A DNA stretch of 64,000 nucleotides. Source: Atrichornis clamosus (lineage: Eukaryota; Chordata; Aves; Passeriformes; Menuridae). This document shows, in pieces, positions 13,001 to 24,909 of this stretch. The DNA is taken from assembly GCA_013400975.1 (NCBI GenBank), contig WBMZ01011560.1, forward strand, positions 38,712 to 102,711, read 5' to 3'. Position 1 is the first letter of the stretch. Every line of letters starts with the position of its first letter. Made by a program: the position numbers and the translations under genes. The notes under the pieces are model-generated. The model searched no databases, had not been told where the DNA came from, and saw nothing but the letters and a program-made list of their open reading frames with translations.

Positions 13001-14879
13001 AAAGTGTCTGAATACCAATGTGAGTCTCAAGAGTTTCTGAAATATATCATTTTTAATTTAACTGGGTTTGTTCAGACCGTAGTTCAGAGATCTGATGGAG
13101 CAGTAAGACTGAGAAACCTTGCAAGAAGTTCATTGCAGCATTATAGTGAATTTTAAATCTTATAGTTTTTATATCAATTTGAATATTTAGTGCTTCTTAT
13201 AATTTTATTCTTTATAACTCAACAGTGTGCTGAGTTCTGCTGAGGCCTTTAAATGAATCTAATAAATAGATGATGATAGAATTTTTGAAAGTGTTGTGAA
13301 ATTCAATAAGACTTTGTGGTCTTTCATCAGGACTCCAGTTATGAACATCAGTGACGCAAGTCTAATGCCTACCTGACTTCATTTCTTCAGTTTGCCTTTT
13401 GAAGTAGTGAAAAATCAGTAGAACAAAACTCTCTGTTTCTTGTTCAGGTATATCTTTAACAGCCTGCAATTTTTAATCAAATTACTTTTTAATTCTGATT
13501 TGTTCCATCTTTCATACAATTCTATGCAAACAAAAAAATGAAGAAATGTCCATGTATGCAATGATGCTTCAGTTGTCCAAATGGCCCTAGTCTACATTTA
13601 AATGATGTTTTCAGATGTACGTGCATACGAAAATTTGGTGTGTTTAAATTCTTGTCTAAACTGGGCAATAATTGCACCATTTTTTAATTGGAGGAAGGAA
13701 TAAATCACAGGCTGCTCTTACCTCCTAAACAAATGTGCTCCAGGAGCACTCCCTTGGTGGTGGCCTTGGGGAGCCCTGCAGGCTGCGGAACCTGGAGGAT
13801 CATGTCCTTGTCCTTCCTCATCCCCACGCCTGGGCTCCACCTGATGAAAACTCAACCTCAAGAAACATGGGGAGCTTTAAGGACACGGACCTCCTCCACA
13901 TGTCCTGACTCCAGGAAACCCCACCCAGGATGAGGAAGCACTCCTGAGCCCCAGAGCTCTGGTGGAGTCGACAAAAGCATTTCTCAGAGGAGAAGGTACT
14001 CAGTTCACATCAGGAAAGGCAAACTATTGCTTGACATAGACTCAAACATCACTGGCTATGTTTGCAAGTAGTATGTGACATTTTGATGCAGTTTGCCATC
14101 ACCTGTGCTCCTAGCAAAGTTTTAAGTTTTATGGCTTTAAGGAAAACAGAGGGGTTTCAATCCTTTTGAGTTAATCAATTATTTAATGAATAAAGGAAAT
14201 TTTTGACCTTGACTGTTAGCTGTAAGAAGAGAATTTTTTTTTTATTGTTAGGTGATGCCTTTTTTGATACTTTTGGGGATTTGTATATCATATAGAATTG
14301 AATATCATGTCTTTCTGCAGGAAAAGCTTGAAATCATTCTATAAAAATTTGTGTGCACTTTTCTATTGCTTTGGAAGGGTTTGTTTTGGATTTCCTAAAA
14401 CATAAGTTCTTGTCTGGGACTGCTGAAAACATTCTGCAGCAGAGAACTGAGGCTTAAATTGTACTGACATAGACTTCATATGAGTTTCAGATGTCTAGAA
14501 CTTCTTTAAAACCGAAATGTGGAGTTCTATGTCTCTTCTTATCTGCCTTTTCTGACACTGTAACTAATAAAGCTATTCTTATTCTACTTATCCCTGTAAT
14601 TCTCCAGACACCTGTATCAAGTCTTTCAAAACTGTAACTTCAGTGTTTTATCTAATGTCTGATAATGCAAAGAAAAATTGCTTTTATCTCTTTTGAGTTT
14701 ACCATCTCTTATTTCATAGGCAGTTATTGTTCTAGTTATGAGACCATGAGGAGAAAATTCCTTAACCATCTTCCTTTGACTATCATTATTTCGAATATAT
14801 TTATAATTTATTTATTTGACCAGCATCAAAATTGGGTGTGCTGTCTCAGTGCCTTCTTTTACCAGGTGTTGACTGTCTC
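10100..14879. other. Large intron of the minus-strand gene, part 1
   Basis: This is the low part of the roughly 9-kb intron between exons C and F. I recognised no repeat family or exon. The 177-codon minus-strand frame at 11291-11824 has no splice or sequence support. A GC-richer patch at about 13715-13970 contains an 81-codon frame of unknown meaning. Confidence 0.45.
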
Positions 14880-15615
14880 CAAACTGTTCCACGACATCCT
14901 GAGAAAACCTTCTGCAGTGCTAAATCACACTTATGAGAAGAAATTTTTTTCCCCTTATATCCAAATGAAGTTTCCCTTATCACAGCTTGTGATCACCACC
15001 TCTTGTCCTTGCACCTTTGGAAAGCATCCATCTGTCTCTTCCTACAAAAGAAAGGAAAGCAGTTAAACTCTTCTTTTTGCCTTCTCTTTTGCAGGCTGAC
15101 CAAGTCAAGGCCCCTCAGTGTCCCTCCACTCATCATGTGTTTCCCAGACATCACAGTGACCCTCCACACACTCTCTTCTGCTTATTGATGTCCTCCTGAA
15201 TGAGGAAGACAAAGGCTGGACACAGTATCCCGCCCCATACCCTTGAAAATGCCAGGTAAAAGAGAATAAACACTTCCTGGTTATATTCTTTCTAATATAG
15301 CCCAGTCTCTACTAGTCTTCATCATGAGGCTAACTCATGTTCAGCCAGGTTCTCATGGTCTTTTTGGGCAAAGCTACTCCTTAGTACATTGCCTGCTCAG
15401 TTGTATGGAATTTTCCTGTCCCAGGTGCACGATTTTGTATTTTAATTTTTTGAATTTCATTGCTTCTCTCAGATGATTCTTCCTGTGAATGGCAATTTTA
15501 CCCACCAGCATATCAAGGTCTCCCTCCAGCCTGGTGTCATCTGTTGACTCAGTGAGTGTCCACTTCTTTTGAGGGTCCATATTTTTTATGGAGGTCATCA
15601 GCATTCCATCTCAAT
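14880..15615 (-). mobile_element. Decayed CR1 LINE fragment
   Basis: An old CR1 copy in minus orientation, with many substitutions and indels. The minus-strand frame 15374-15604 still reads like the CR1 reverse transcriptase region after the catalytic site, for example AMKFKKLKYKIVHLGQEN and RLEGDLDMLV. The lower part keeps the CR1-like words CACCTCTTGTCCT and GGACACAGTAT. It is more diverged than the copy at 62.9 kb and has no coding potential. The boundaries are approximate. Confidence 0.7.
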
Positions 15616-18600
15616 ATCAACTGCCATTAACTGGTGCTTAATAGCTTCCAGTTCCTGCCAGAAATATATTATAGGTTTGATATCAGAGGTCTAATATTCA
15701 GACAATTCAATCCTTGTAAATGAACTGTGTGCACATATGACAAATATCTTGACTGCTTATTCAGCTACATTTGAGACACTATGGCATTGATATACACAAG
15801 CCCAGACTGGCTTTGGATGTCTCCAGCAGCAAGTTCCCCTCTTCAACTTCACTTAGGAGAAAATTCTGTGATTTAGGAGAGCTCACTGTTGAAAATATTG
15901 ATTTTTCTTGCCTCTTCTTTTGCTTAATGCTTTTTTGTTTCACCATGTGTTACCCTGAACATTTAATTTTCCTTTTTGTTTGCACCTTCAAAGTTACATT
16001 CAGCTGCATAGATTCTCAAAGCCCAATGTATTCAAAATACATCTCTATGCCCAGGGAATGCAACAATAAACTAAGAAAGAGAATGACACTTTCAATAGCT
16101 TCTGAGATAATTTTTGTCTCATTGCTGACAAGGTCTGCAACAAAGTTCAAAGATCTTTCAAATGTGTTAGCTGAGTACTCAAAGTTCTGATATAACCACA
16201 GCAGCTCTTACTGCAAAGTTATATTTCCCAAACAATTTCCACTTTTAGCCAGACATGAATTTAAATTTAAAGAATTTTTCTATAAATAACACTTAATTGG
16301 CTATGAAATTTATGCTTCACTTTGAAAAAAGAAGGCCCCTTTTTTAAAGGCTACTCACTACCTCATATTTAATGCTCAGTACATTGCTTATTTTAACAAA
16401 GACAGAACACACCCTGCTTGTACACATTTAGCTGAACTTCACCAATTTTGAGGTTCCTATAGAAAACCACAATGTCTCGTGTTTCCACCGTGACCAACTA
16501 GGATGACAACCTCCAGCTTGGCTTTGCCATTCAAAAAGAATATGATGTTTGAGTGTTCCCAGACATCAACTTTCTCTGAAACTAACCATGGCCAGGAGTA
16601 TTATATTAGTATTAAAAAATGTAGAGCCAAAACCCACCAAAATTAATTACTTTTGGACAAATAATACAGAAGCAAAGTTTCTGGTTTTACACTTTTCAGG
16701 CATGGTAGATTTTTGACTACAGCTATTACTCTGTGGGGTGATATAAGGACTACCTTGCCCATGGCAATTAAATCCCATTCTATAAAGGGAATACAAAAAA
16801 ATAGAAGCAGGCTAAGTTCTAAAAACATACAATTCTGCTGCAAAAACAACACTGCGGTTCCCAAGGCGCTCACTTTTTTGTATTTGCCAGCTAAACATGA
16901 GTATGCTACTACATGGCTATCCATGAAGTGATAGAAAGGTCTGAGGATGATGTTATGTCTGGGGCAAATATATGTCTGGATCATATAGCTGTTCCTGCTA
17001 ACATTTCATACCTGGTACCAGCAGGGAATGCTGGCACAGGAAGCCAAACATGGAATCAAGGTCACGAGCAATACTGAATTCAAAGGATCCCTAGCAATAA
17101 AAGTGGCCCAGAAATCCAGACAGCACAAATTATAAAAAGGCCTTTACAGCAGCATTTTACCTCAGACAAAAACACCTGGGCTGAGTGCATGCCTTACACA
17201 TGTTTGCGTCAACTTGAGAAAGGCTGCTGCAAGTGGAAAATCAACAGCAAATGCTCCTTCAAGCATCAAATGTGTTGTTGCAGGGAGTTGTTTCCTCCAA
17301 AATAGTTTGAAAAGGAATTTTCAGGAGATGCCTGAAGTCAGTTGGTCCCCTTTTTTCCAGAAACTCCTAACTGGAAAGGGAGATGTGAATCAGACCATTT
17401 TGGCTTGTTAGGTTTTCCTCCAAATCCAGTGGTTCGTGCTCCTGTCAGTGACTGTAGCCTAGAGCATGTGGATACACCCAGTTCAGAGACAAGGAAACAC
17501 TCTATTACACTGTCTCCGCTGCTACAGCTGATAGGTGAACCTGAGAAGTGCTGGAGCCAAACTGAACGGCCTAAAACAGGAGCTCATTGTCAGCTGCTAA
17601 GGCACTTGCAAGATATTGCTCCAAAAGGGCTACACTGCAGCACAGGAGTGCTTGACACTGTTCTTTTGTCTCTGTTTTCCCTTCCATGTTCTCTAGCAGA
17701 ACTGGATGGAATTGCACTGTTTATTTCCAGGGCAGGTTTAACAGATAGGAAGAGGGGGAAAATGATCAAAATGAATCATACCAATGGTTCATCTCATAAT
17801 TCCTGGCTGCCCACAGAAGGTTCTGCTTCATCTGAGGATGTTAATCGTACTTCTCCTGCCCTCTCAACACATCCATTTTAGGTGAGAGAAAAAAATAATC
17901 TATAATATTTTTTCTACCTGGCAATAAATTCTCACTCCTTTTACTGTTATGCTGTTGAACTCTTTCATAGTTTATGATATTACTTGATTTACAGTATTCA
18001 TAATGTCACCAAATAGATCTGCAGCCCTGACCTATAAATACTGAGGTATGTGGCTTCTTCATTTATAAACAGGGTTGGTAATGGGAGCAAATTGGATAAA
18101 GTGTTGTGGGCTGCAGGAGGTGTGAACTGAAACACTATCAGTCTGCCCTCCTAATCTAATCTTAATATTTATCACTCCACTAGAGAGAAGTCTCCTCCCT
18201 TCATGATATCTGCATTGCAAAACTTTTAAATTGTTAATGTTCCCCCTGAACAGTCATGCTGTTCCCTTATTTACTATGAGAGGTGGTGAGGGGGTATGAG
18301 GAATGTAGACGTTGACTGATGTTGATGGTCTTCCTACTCATTTGAATGGGGAGAGGAAAGCACACATCAGAAGGTACTTCCCATTACTTATTTCAAACTT
18401 TGTACAGGAAGAGAGGAGTTCTTATTTTTAGTCAAGATTTACTTATGTTAGATTCTATATTCCTATCAAAAGCATGAAGAACATCTTTACTTCCTAGAAA
18501 ATGGCCATTGCATTCATCATTTTCAGAGGTAGCGTCATATTACAGTGCTGACCATCTCTTGTCTGGTATTAGTAAGGGGTACTAAATATTTAAGAAATGA

Positions 18601-19137
18601 ATGAGAGAAAAGAATGACAAAAATTCTGGCCTTACTGGATTTTTATGCCTGTTTTAAAAGCCTGTGGGTATTATATGACAATGTGAAGGGCTGTAAAAGT
18701 TTTCCTTCTACTAGCCTAAAAAATATCACTAATGAGTAATGCAGCCGTCTCAGAGTTGTAATAAATTTTTTATGGTAACCAGTATCATTATAGGTTCTTT
18801 TTGGCTACATATTACCTGCAGTTCTTCAACCATCTGCTAACACTGAGGCTTTAGAAAAAGTGGCCTTATAGAAATTGGGTACCATGTAGCAACTTTATGC
18901 CAGTAGCCGCTGACTGGAAAAAAGTATTGCACGCAGTGGGGAGGCAGCTTGGCAAAATCCTGCCTTGATATATGCTTTGCTCTCTTAAAAAAACACTGGA
19001 ACTTGAGAGGTGTGACTCAAAACTTCACCATCCCTGGCAGAACTCTTAACCTCTCTCTTCTCCAGCTCTGCTATGCAGGAAGAGTAACAGGATCATTAGA
19101 TGCCAAATGCAAGTTACTGCTCCATTGAAATGGAAAC
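15616..19137. other. Large intron of the minus-strand gene, part 2
   Basis: No repeat family was recognised with confidence. A plus-strand frame of 179 codons at 17342-17881 ends exactly where the sequence TTTTAG|GTGAGA would make a good splice donor. It contains several Asn-X-Ser/Thr sites near its end. I do not recognise it and do not call it a gene. Confidence 0.4.
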
Positions 19138-19276
19138 CTGTTGCAGAGAAAGTTCATCTTTAATTCAGGTTGCAAAGCACACTTGAGGATAGTTTTCAAC
19201 ACAGAGCTAACAGAGCCCACGAGTGTCAAACAGCCCTCAGGGCATTGCTGTAGCACAGTCACAAGCCAGGAGAGAG
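19138..19276 (-). CDS. Exon F of unidentified minus-strand gene
   Basis: This 139-nt exon follows one of the best acceptors in the window, a long CT-repeat tract (CTCTCTCTCTCTCTTAG|) that appears on the plus strand as the GA repeat at 19279-19294. The donor AACAG|GTTTCC is weaker. It takes phase 1 from exon E (G+CT, Ala) and passes phase 2 to exon C. The peptide includes LSWLVTVLQQCPEGCLTLVG and then a Lys/Leu helix-like stretch with several Cys. The coding-like codon use and phase agreement on both sides support it. Confidence 0.65.
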
Positions 19277-22200
19277 CTAAGAGAGAGAGAGAGATGGATG
19301 AGAACATGCTATCTAAGCAATTTAGAAACTAACCTTCTGTGTCTCCTTTACATAGCTTCATTCTCTTTTGGAGAATCCATTAAAACTTCAGAGGAAGTGA
19401 GGAAGGAACAAGATGCTACAAGCTTCTTTGAATTGTCTTGGGCTGCTCTCTTGTCAAAATTATGTTAGACAAATGTGTGGAAAGCAACTCTTAGGGTTGA
19501 CTCTCCAAAGCTTTTCACTAGATACTTTTTTCCTTTGAAAAAAACTTCAGAACCTACACTCTATTATCTGTTTTTTGAGTGCCATGTCACTCAAGTTCTG
19601 TATTTTCTGACTGCATGACGATCTAGAGCTGCCTAGAATTTGCAGGCTGTTCTTGGGGCTCTGCTAGATCTAGTCTTTCTCTCTTTTATCTCCTACTCCT
19701 TCTAGAACTCTGTTGTTGACTGAGATCAACTTATTACTTTTATAAAAGTATAAGAGATAAAGTGAAATAAAAGCAGGCTTTTAAAGTTTGAGAGAGGGAA
19801 AAGAAATAAGTGAAATAATAACCTAGGTGAGTACAATCACGGAGAATGTTATCAATTATTGTTTACAATATAGCTATTAAATGGAAGTTCCTCAGCTAAC
19901 TCAGGCAAGGCCAACAAAGTGTTCTTCTCTACTCAAATGCCTGAAGTCAGAGTGTCACTAATCTGTTGGATTTTCTTGTCTGTTGAACAAGACCAGTGTG
20001 CAGGTAGCAGCAGTCAGAGGTATCACTGAAGGAGAAACTCCAGGGTTTGCCACCTCTTCCTAGCTGGATTTAGGGAACTTGGATTTGAACCAAGCAGATC
20101 TCCTTGATTTGCAAAGAGATATAAGAGTTACACTGTTCAACTCCCTCCCTCTGCCTTTGAATAAATAATGCACTACTTTAAAATAAGTTATTTGGCTTCC
20201 TATGGTAAGAACTGAGACCTGTCAAGCCCAGGTGAGCCCATGGGGATAAGGCAGATAAGTGAAGATTCTAGCAGTAGTGACATTTCCCATCAAAGGACAG
20301 AAATAACATGATTTTCCACAAAAGAATGTTCCTAGAATGAAAGGGTCAGAGTCATAATTCAGATTTTTCCTGTGTCTTTGAAACATCCCCATCTTAAATC
20401 ACATTTTTGAGTGTGTCCAGTTGTCTATGATACTGATTCTTGTCTAAAGAGACATTATTTTAGTAGGAAATGAAATCATACCCATAAATAGAGATTGGTA
20501 TATCTCATTCAAATACATGAAGTTTGTCCAAAATGAACACTGTGATATTTCAAATATGGGCTAAATTTTGAACGGATTAATGAACCTCGGGTAAGATATT
20601 TGAAATGTTTTGAGAGTTATTTACTTCAGAGGTGCTTCAATATCTCTTAAACTAGTTAATAAGGAAAGGGAAATCACCACTAAGTTCAAAGATGTACCTA
20701 CATTCACACTACTTATACCAGACCAAATTTATATGTATAGATGCAGATTTAATAATTTAGATTTCTGACATATTTTAACATTTAACTCTGGGCAAATCTG
20801 CTGCTATGCTGATTACCTTCACTGCATTTTTACAGTAAGTAACTGTGCAGAGCTAACAGCAGGGTCTGTATCTATAAAGGCTCTGTTTTCTGTTTTCCCT
20901 TCTGGCAAGAAAGCTGTGATAGAGTTTATCCCCATTTTGTACATGTGTGTCGTGACACTAGACAAGCATCTTGTGAAGAAAAGCATTATTTAAAATAGAT
21001 GTTTGCCCTGCTATAATTACAGAGAGCCATGTCCTCTCAATCCCCTGTTAATCCCCACACCTTGTTTACGTCTGCATAAGCGGTCAGCCTTTTACAGCAC
21101 CCAAAGGAATACAACTCCTTGGCTTGTAAACAGGTGAAATCAACCAAAATAATTGGCTTTCCAGGTTAAAAAAAAAAAAAACAACAAAACAATTGCAAAT
21201 GGAGCACAATGAGATCTTCATGCCTTGTGGAATATAATTAAACTGTCAGGAACCCCCTGCCATGTTCATGGGATTTGATGTTTGTTATAGAACATCACTA
21301 CTTAAAAACCAAGGGACTGGCTGTGCCAGTGCAGAGATGAGTGGAAACATGTTGCATGGCATGTAGGTATAAAGAAATATAAATGCATTTATAACAGTAA
21401 AAACAAATTAAAATGAAAGGAAGGGAGAAGGGGCAGAAGTCTGTCAAGCCATAAAACCAAATTGTTTGGTGGGACAGCTCTTACTGACTACAGCTGTCCC
21501 TTCATCTCCCTGTGAAAGTTTGAATGCTGGTGGGCAAGGAATGAGAGTGGCTATGGACATCCCTTAAGCAAGGACCTGAAGGGTTTTGTCAGGAGGTACT
21601 GAGTCCCACTTGAACTGGCAGTTTTAGGCCACCCACATTCCCCAGGCAAGATATTTTGGTACACCTGAGATCTGTCCCAGGGGCTGCCAGAACAAGAATA
21701 GCATTATAGGAACAGGGCCTGCTCATCTCGCATAAGAATTAGAGCTGACATAGGGGCAGGTTTACAGCTGGGACTCCTTGTTGGCTGCACCTACACTACA
21801 AAATTTGTTTGCTCTCAGAAATGTTCTTCATCTCCTTGCCAAGTGGTGTGGAGCGACTCAGAGCAGAGCGCCTTGGAGTCCCCACCAGAGCAAAGCAGCT
21901 GGGTCCATATTGTAAAGCACACAACCAGGGTGTGTGAGGTATCTATTTAGCCATCAGGAAGCAGTGGTTTTTATCTGCAGTTTATTGCACATGGAAATTT
22001 CTCAAATGATGAAGTCTGTGTTTTTTTCCATGAAACCCTGGGTATGCAATGCTTATCCTGGAGCATGGTATGGGGCAGCTGCACACTGGGAGGTGCAAAA
22101 ATCGCTATGATAACATTGAAGCAGGTTAGGCAGAGGGACTGAATCCTCCATGCTGCCCACTGGGAGTAGTTCCTGAGCTGGACTTCCCTCAGAAGCAAAC

Positions 22201-23352
22201 CCAGGTTTTTGTTTCCATTTGTTTTTATTCGTGGTAGCACATCAGCTCATTTTGAAAGAGAGCTGCTGTAAGAAAATTAACATTTCTGCAGCATGAGCAA
22301 TTATAGGATCAGTTCACTGAGGGGTGAAATGGGAAACAAAATTATTTGACAGTGTGGAAGTACCAGCGAATCTGATCTGACTTCAAGAATATATTTACTA
22401 CAACTTTTAGTACTTTTGTAAATATAAAAACATTGTTAGGTAACGGTTTTTCTTGCCTGGTAATATTGTTGAAATAGGAGATGAAGGCTTTTCACACACA
22501 TATGTAGAGTCTCCTTCAAGGAAGGGCAAAAAGAAAAGACACCTGTAAAATCAGATGGTGACCAGCTGTACCCTCCCTGTTTGGGCTAGTCAGTGACTTT
22601 CTGGTTGTCCAGACCAGGACACAACACGGATCTCATCCAGCTCTCAGAAAAAAGCCTTCACTGTTTAATCGAGATCCTGTAATAATGATTCAGGACAGAA
22701 CAGTTGCAAGGATTGAGACTGGGGAAGGAGGAGGACTCTGAGGCAGTAACAGTGGCATTTTCTTTCAGAGGGAAGTTCTTGAAACAGTGTCCCACTAATC
22801 AAATCATGCAATGACTCCTGTGATATTCTTGATGTAAGAATATTTTCCCTCTTTATTATGTTTCTGTCAAAAGCAATCTTTACTAGTATCTGTTTTTCTA
22901 AGCCCAAATATCTGTTAGTCCGAAACCAGGAAATAATTGGTCAAAACACGAAGCAAAAAACTATTACTCCTTTCTTCTGTGGTGTTGCAACCAGTTTGGT
23001 TCACCATCTTAATCACTTGAACCACATACAAATTGTTCTGTTGTTGAATGATAATATAATTAACCTAGATTAGTTTTCAGGTTAAATGAGTTAAGACAGA
23101 AAAAAATAATCTAACAATCTAATTCATAAAAAGACATGAAATAACTTTATAAAGAAAAAACTTCCTAATGCAGCTCTCTAAAAACAGTAAAAAGTGGTTC
23201 TGTGTTATGTAAGCTGAGGGTTTTGGCTACAGTTTGATGGTTTCCAGGCTGCTCTGTCTGTGTTATACACTTTGTTAAAAAGGCTGCACTGAAAGTGAGG
23301 GAAGAACAATATAAGAAAGAAGAGGATATTTAGGAGAAACATAGAGCCATAC
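19277..23352. other. Intron of the minus-strand gene (about 4.1 kb)
   Basis: This separates exons E and F. I saw no recognised repeat apart from an A-rich run at 21167-21190. Minus-strand frames at 21971-22240 and 22665-22907 have some exon-like character but no matching splice signals, and they are not needed to keep the reading phase. Confidence 0.45.
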
Positions 23353-23513
23353 CTGTGCCCCAAAGAAGTCTGTGCATAACGACTGCTGTGCAGCCGCCTC
23401 CTGAGAAATGTTCAAAGTTCCTCCACACAAAACCCTCCTGCTTGTCTGTGGCATAGGCAACATCTTCAGCTGGATAATTAGAGGGCAACATGCTGGCAAA
23501 GAGTCTGTGTAAT
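23353..23513 (-). CDS. Exon E of unidentified minus-strand gene
   Basis: A 161-nt exon with textbook borders: a poly-T acceptor ending GTTATATAG| and the donor GGCACAG|GTATGG. It enters in phase 2 and leaves in phase 1. The 53 full codons show strong coding character. The peptide contains the distinctive segments PAEDVAYATDKQEGFVW and NFEHFSGGGCTAVVMHRLLW. These would be good seeds for a homology search. The phase agrees with exon F downstream and with the small exon at 23612-23648 upstream. I do not recognise the family. Confidence 0.7.
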
Positions 23514-23611
23514 CTATATAACAATAACATTAAGAAAAAAAGTCAACATTCTGGGGACTATGCCAGCGATCAGGGCATGATAATTGCTATAATTAAAAGA
23601 AAGGCAAATAC

Positions 23612-23648
23612 TGCAGGAAAAGTAGGTCACTCTTCAGGCTGTGTATCC
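23612..23648 (-). CDS. Candidate 37-nt microexon (B3)
   Basis: The acceptor is strong: a 25-base T-rich tract ending TTTGCATCAG|. The donor is CTGCA|GTATTT. It enters in phase 1 and leaves in phase 2, exactly what its two neighbours need. It adds the peptide IHSLKSDLLFL plus a Gln shared with exon E. Its small size and the short introns on either side (98 and 122 nt) reduce certainty. Splicing from exon B straight to E through another donor is possible. Confidence 0.4.
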
Positions 23649-23770
23649 CTGATGCAAATGAAAACGAAATAAAGAAGATTGTGTAATGTGATTTAAAGCA
23701 GACAAAAGTGCTGCTCTTCCAAGGTTGCTGTAGACCCTTCATTAAACGCCTTTGTTTTCATATGCCCCAC

Positions 23771-23827
23771 CAGCAGGAAATGTTTCCATAAACACAGTGA
23801 AGCTGTTGCTGTCTGGTACAAGGACTA
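23771..23827 (-). CDS. Candidate 57-nt exon (B2)
   Basis: The acceptor TTTTACTCCTCCAG| and donor CCTGCTG|GTGGGG bound a short exon, phase 1 in and phase 1 out. Its peptide, VLVPDSNSFTVFMETFPA, reads naturally into the next small exon. The introns on both sides are close to 100 nt. Support comes from splice signals and phase only. Confidence 0.45.
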
Positions 23828-23929
23828 CTGGAGGAGTAAAATCCAGTGAACAGAACATAATTAAGACCTATTGAGTACAAGGATGGTGTTAAGGAGGCTG
23901 TGATACAGCATATTTGAGAGCTGGTGAAC

Positions 23930-24056
23930 TTAAGTGCTGGTGTTTTTCTGACAGTAGCTCCAGCCACTGAATTTTAACACATGGCTTTTCACTTTCAGAG
24001 ACATTGAAGTGCCAGCAAGTATTTAACATCTGTTCGAGCCACCTGAGAACTGGTTT
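23930..24056 (-). CDS. Exon B of unidentified minus-strand gene
   Basis: The acceptor is excellent: a long pyrimidine tract ending TGTGCTTTCCTCAG|, phase 0. The chosen donor, CTTAA|GTTCAC, is weak but gives the phase required downstream. The frame stays open to a stop at 23889, so other donors or even a terminal exon cannot be excluded. The peptide includes KPVLRWLEQMLNTCWHF and VKIQWLELLSEKHQHL, both of amphipathic helix type. It directly follows exon A in phase 0. Confidence 0.5.
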
Positions 24057-24438
24057 CTGAGGAAAGCACAAGGCACAATAACAAGAAAACAGAAGGACAT
24101 GTCCTTGCATCATCTCTAGAAGCACCCGAGCAGTGCACTGGGATGAAATCTGTCTCACTGGGGATGTCACTTCCTCCCCTTCTTCGCTCACTTCCCTCCC
24201 ACTAGCCTTTCCCTTGTGCACAACTTGCCTAATTTTCACAAAGAGATTGTTGTGGTCCCTCGTTTCAGCCCCTGTAATTTCCGACTTCTTTTGCCCTTTC
24301 TATCTTCCCCAAAACTGTCTCACCACCTGACTTCTCTCCATGTGAACTTACTTTCTGTCTGACCTCTACAGGCAAATAATGTCGCCCCGTGTGCTAATTC
24401 TGAAGTTTGTAAAACCTGTTGGATATGGACATTCTCAC

Positions 24439-24575
24439 CGTGAAACCCCCGTGTGCCTCACTCCTCCTTCCACGCTTTTTGGGTGTCCCAGTTCCCTGCT
24501 GCTGTAACTGGGCTTGCAGTTGAACACTGAGAGCCAGGCAGGCCCTCTGACCAGACAGCAGTGTGTGGGAGATGT
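24439..24575 (-). CDS. Exon A of unidentified minus-strand gene
   Basis: This 137-nt exon lies between a poly-T acceptor ending ACACGCAG| and the donor TTCACG|GTGAGA. It enters in phase 1 and leaves in phase 0. The peptide includes DISHTLLSGQRACLALSVQ, a Gln-rich stretch, then a basic PKKRGRR patch that could act as a nuclear localisation signal (inference). Its first 74 bases and its acceptor are repeated at 24655-24728, on the other side of a single N. This is most likely an assembly error, so the local exon structure in this copy is unreliable. Confidence 0.6.
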
Positions 24576-24785
24576 CTGCGTGTATTTCAGTGAAAAAAAA
24601 TGAATGCCAAAAAAAAAAAAAAAAAATTAAAACATTAAAAATTTTTATTTTAGNCTGTAACTGGGCTTGCAGTTGAACACTGAGAGCCAGGCAGGCCCTC
24701 TGACCAGACAGCAGTGTGTGGGAGATGTCTGCGTGTATTTCAGTGAAAAAAAATGAATGCAAAAAAAAAAAAAAAAATTAAAACA
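24522..24785. repeat. Direct duplication around a single N: probable assembly scar
   Basis: The segment from about 24526 to 24650 is repeated almost exactly from 24659 to 24790, with a lone N at 24654 between the copies. The unit runs from GGGCTTGCAGTTGAACACTG through the poly-A run and the AAAACATTAAAAAT tail. The copies differ by single bases next to the homopolymers. A one-base N between near-identical copies suggests gap closing that failed to merge overlapping contig ends. It duplicates the acceptor and the 5' part of exon A. Confidence 0.85.
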
Positions 24786-24849
24786 TTAAAAATATTTATT
24801 TTAGCTTTTCCGTATAAAAGCTCAGCTTTCCAAAAATCCTCACATTTAC

Positions 24850-24909
24850 CCACTTTCCCAAGCCACTGCATATTAATTCTGCAATGAATGCAGGGTAACG
24901 AGAATTTTG
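24850..24909 (-). CDS. Exon Z of unidentified minus-strand gene
   Basis: A 60-nt exon between the strong acceptor CCCCTCTTTTACAG| and the good donor AGTGG|GTAAAT. In the phase that joins both neighbours (1 in, 1 out) it reads KFSLPCIHCRINMQWLGKV. Another frame is also open (phase 0 to 0, with RYPAFIAELICSGLGKW) and looks at least as protein-like, but it does not fit exon A. The exon is probable; its frame is less certain. Confidence 0.45.
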
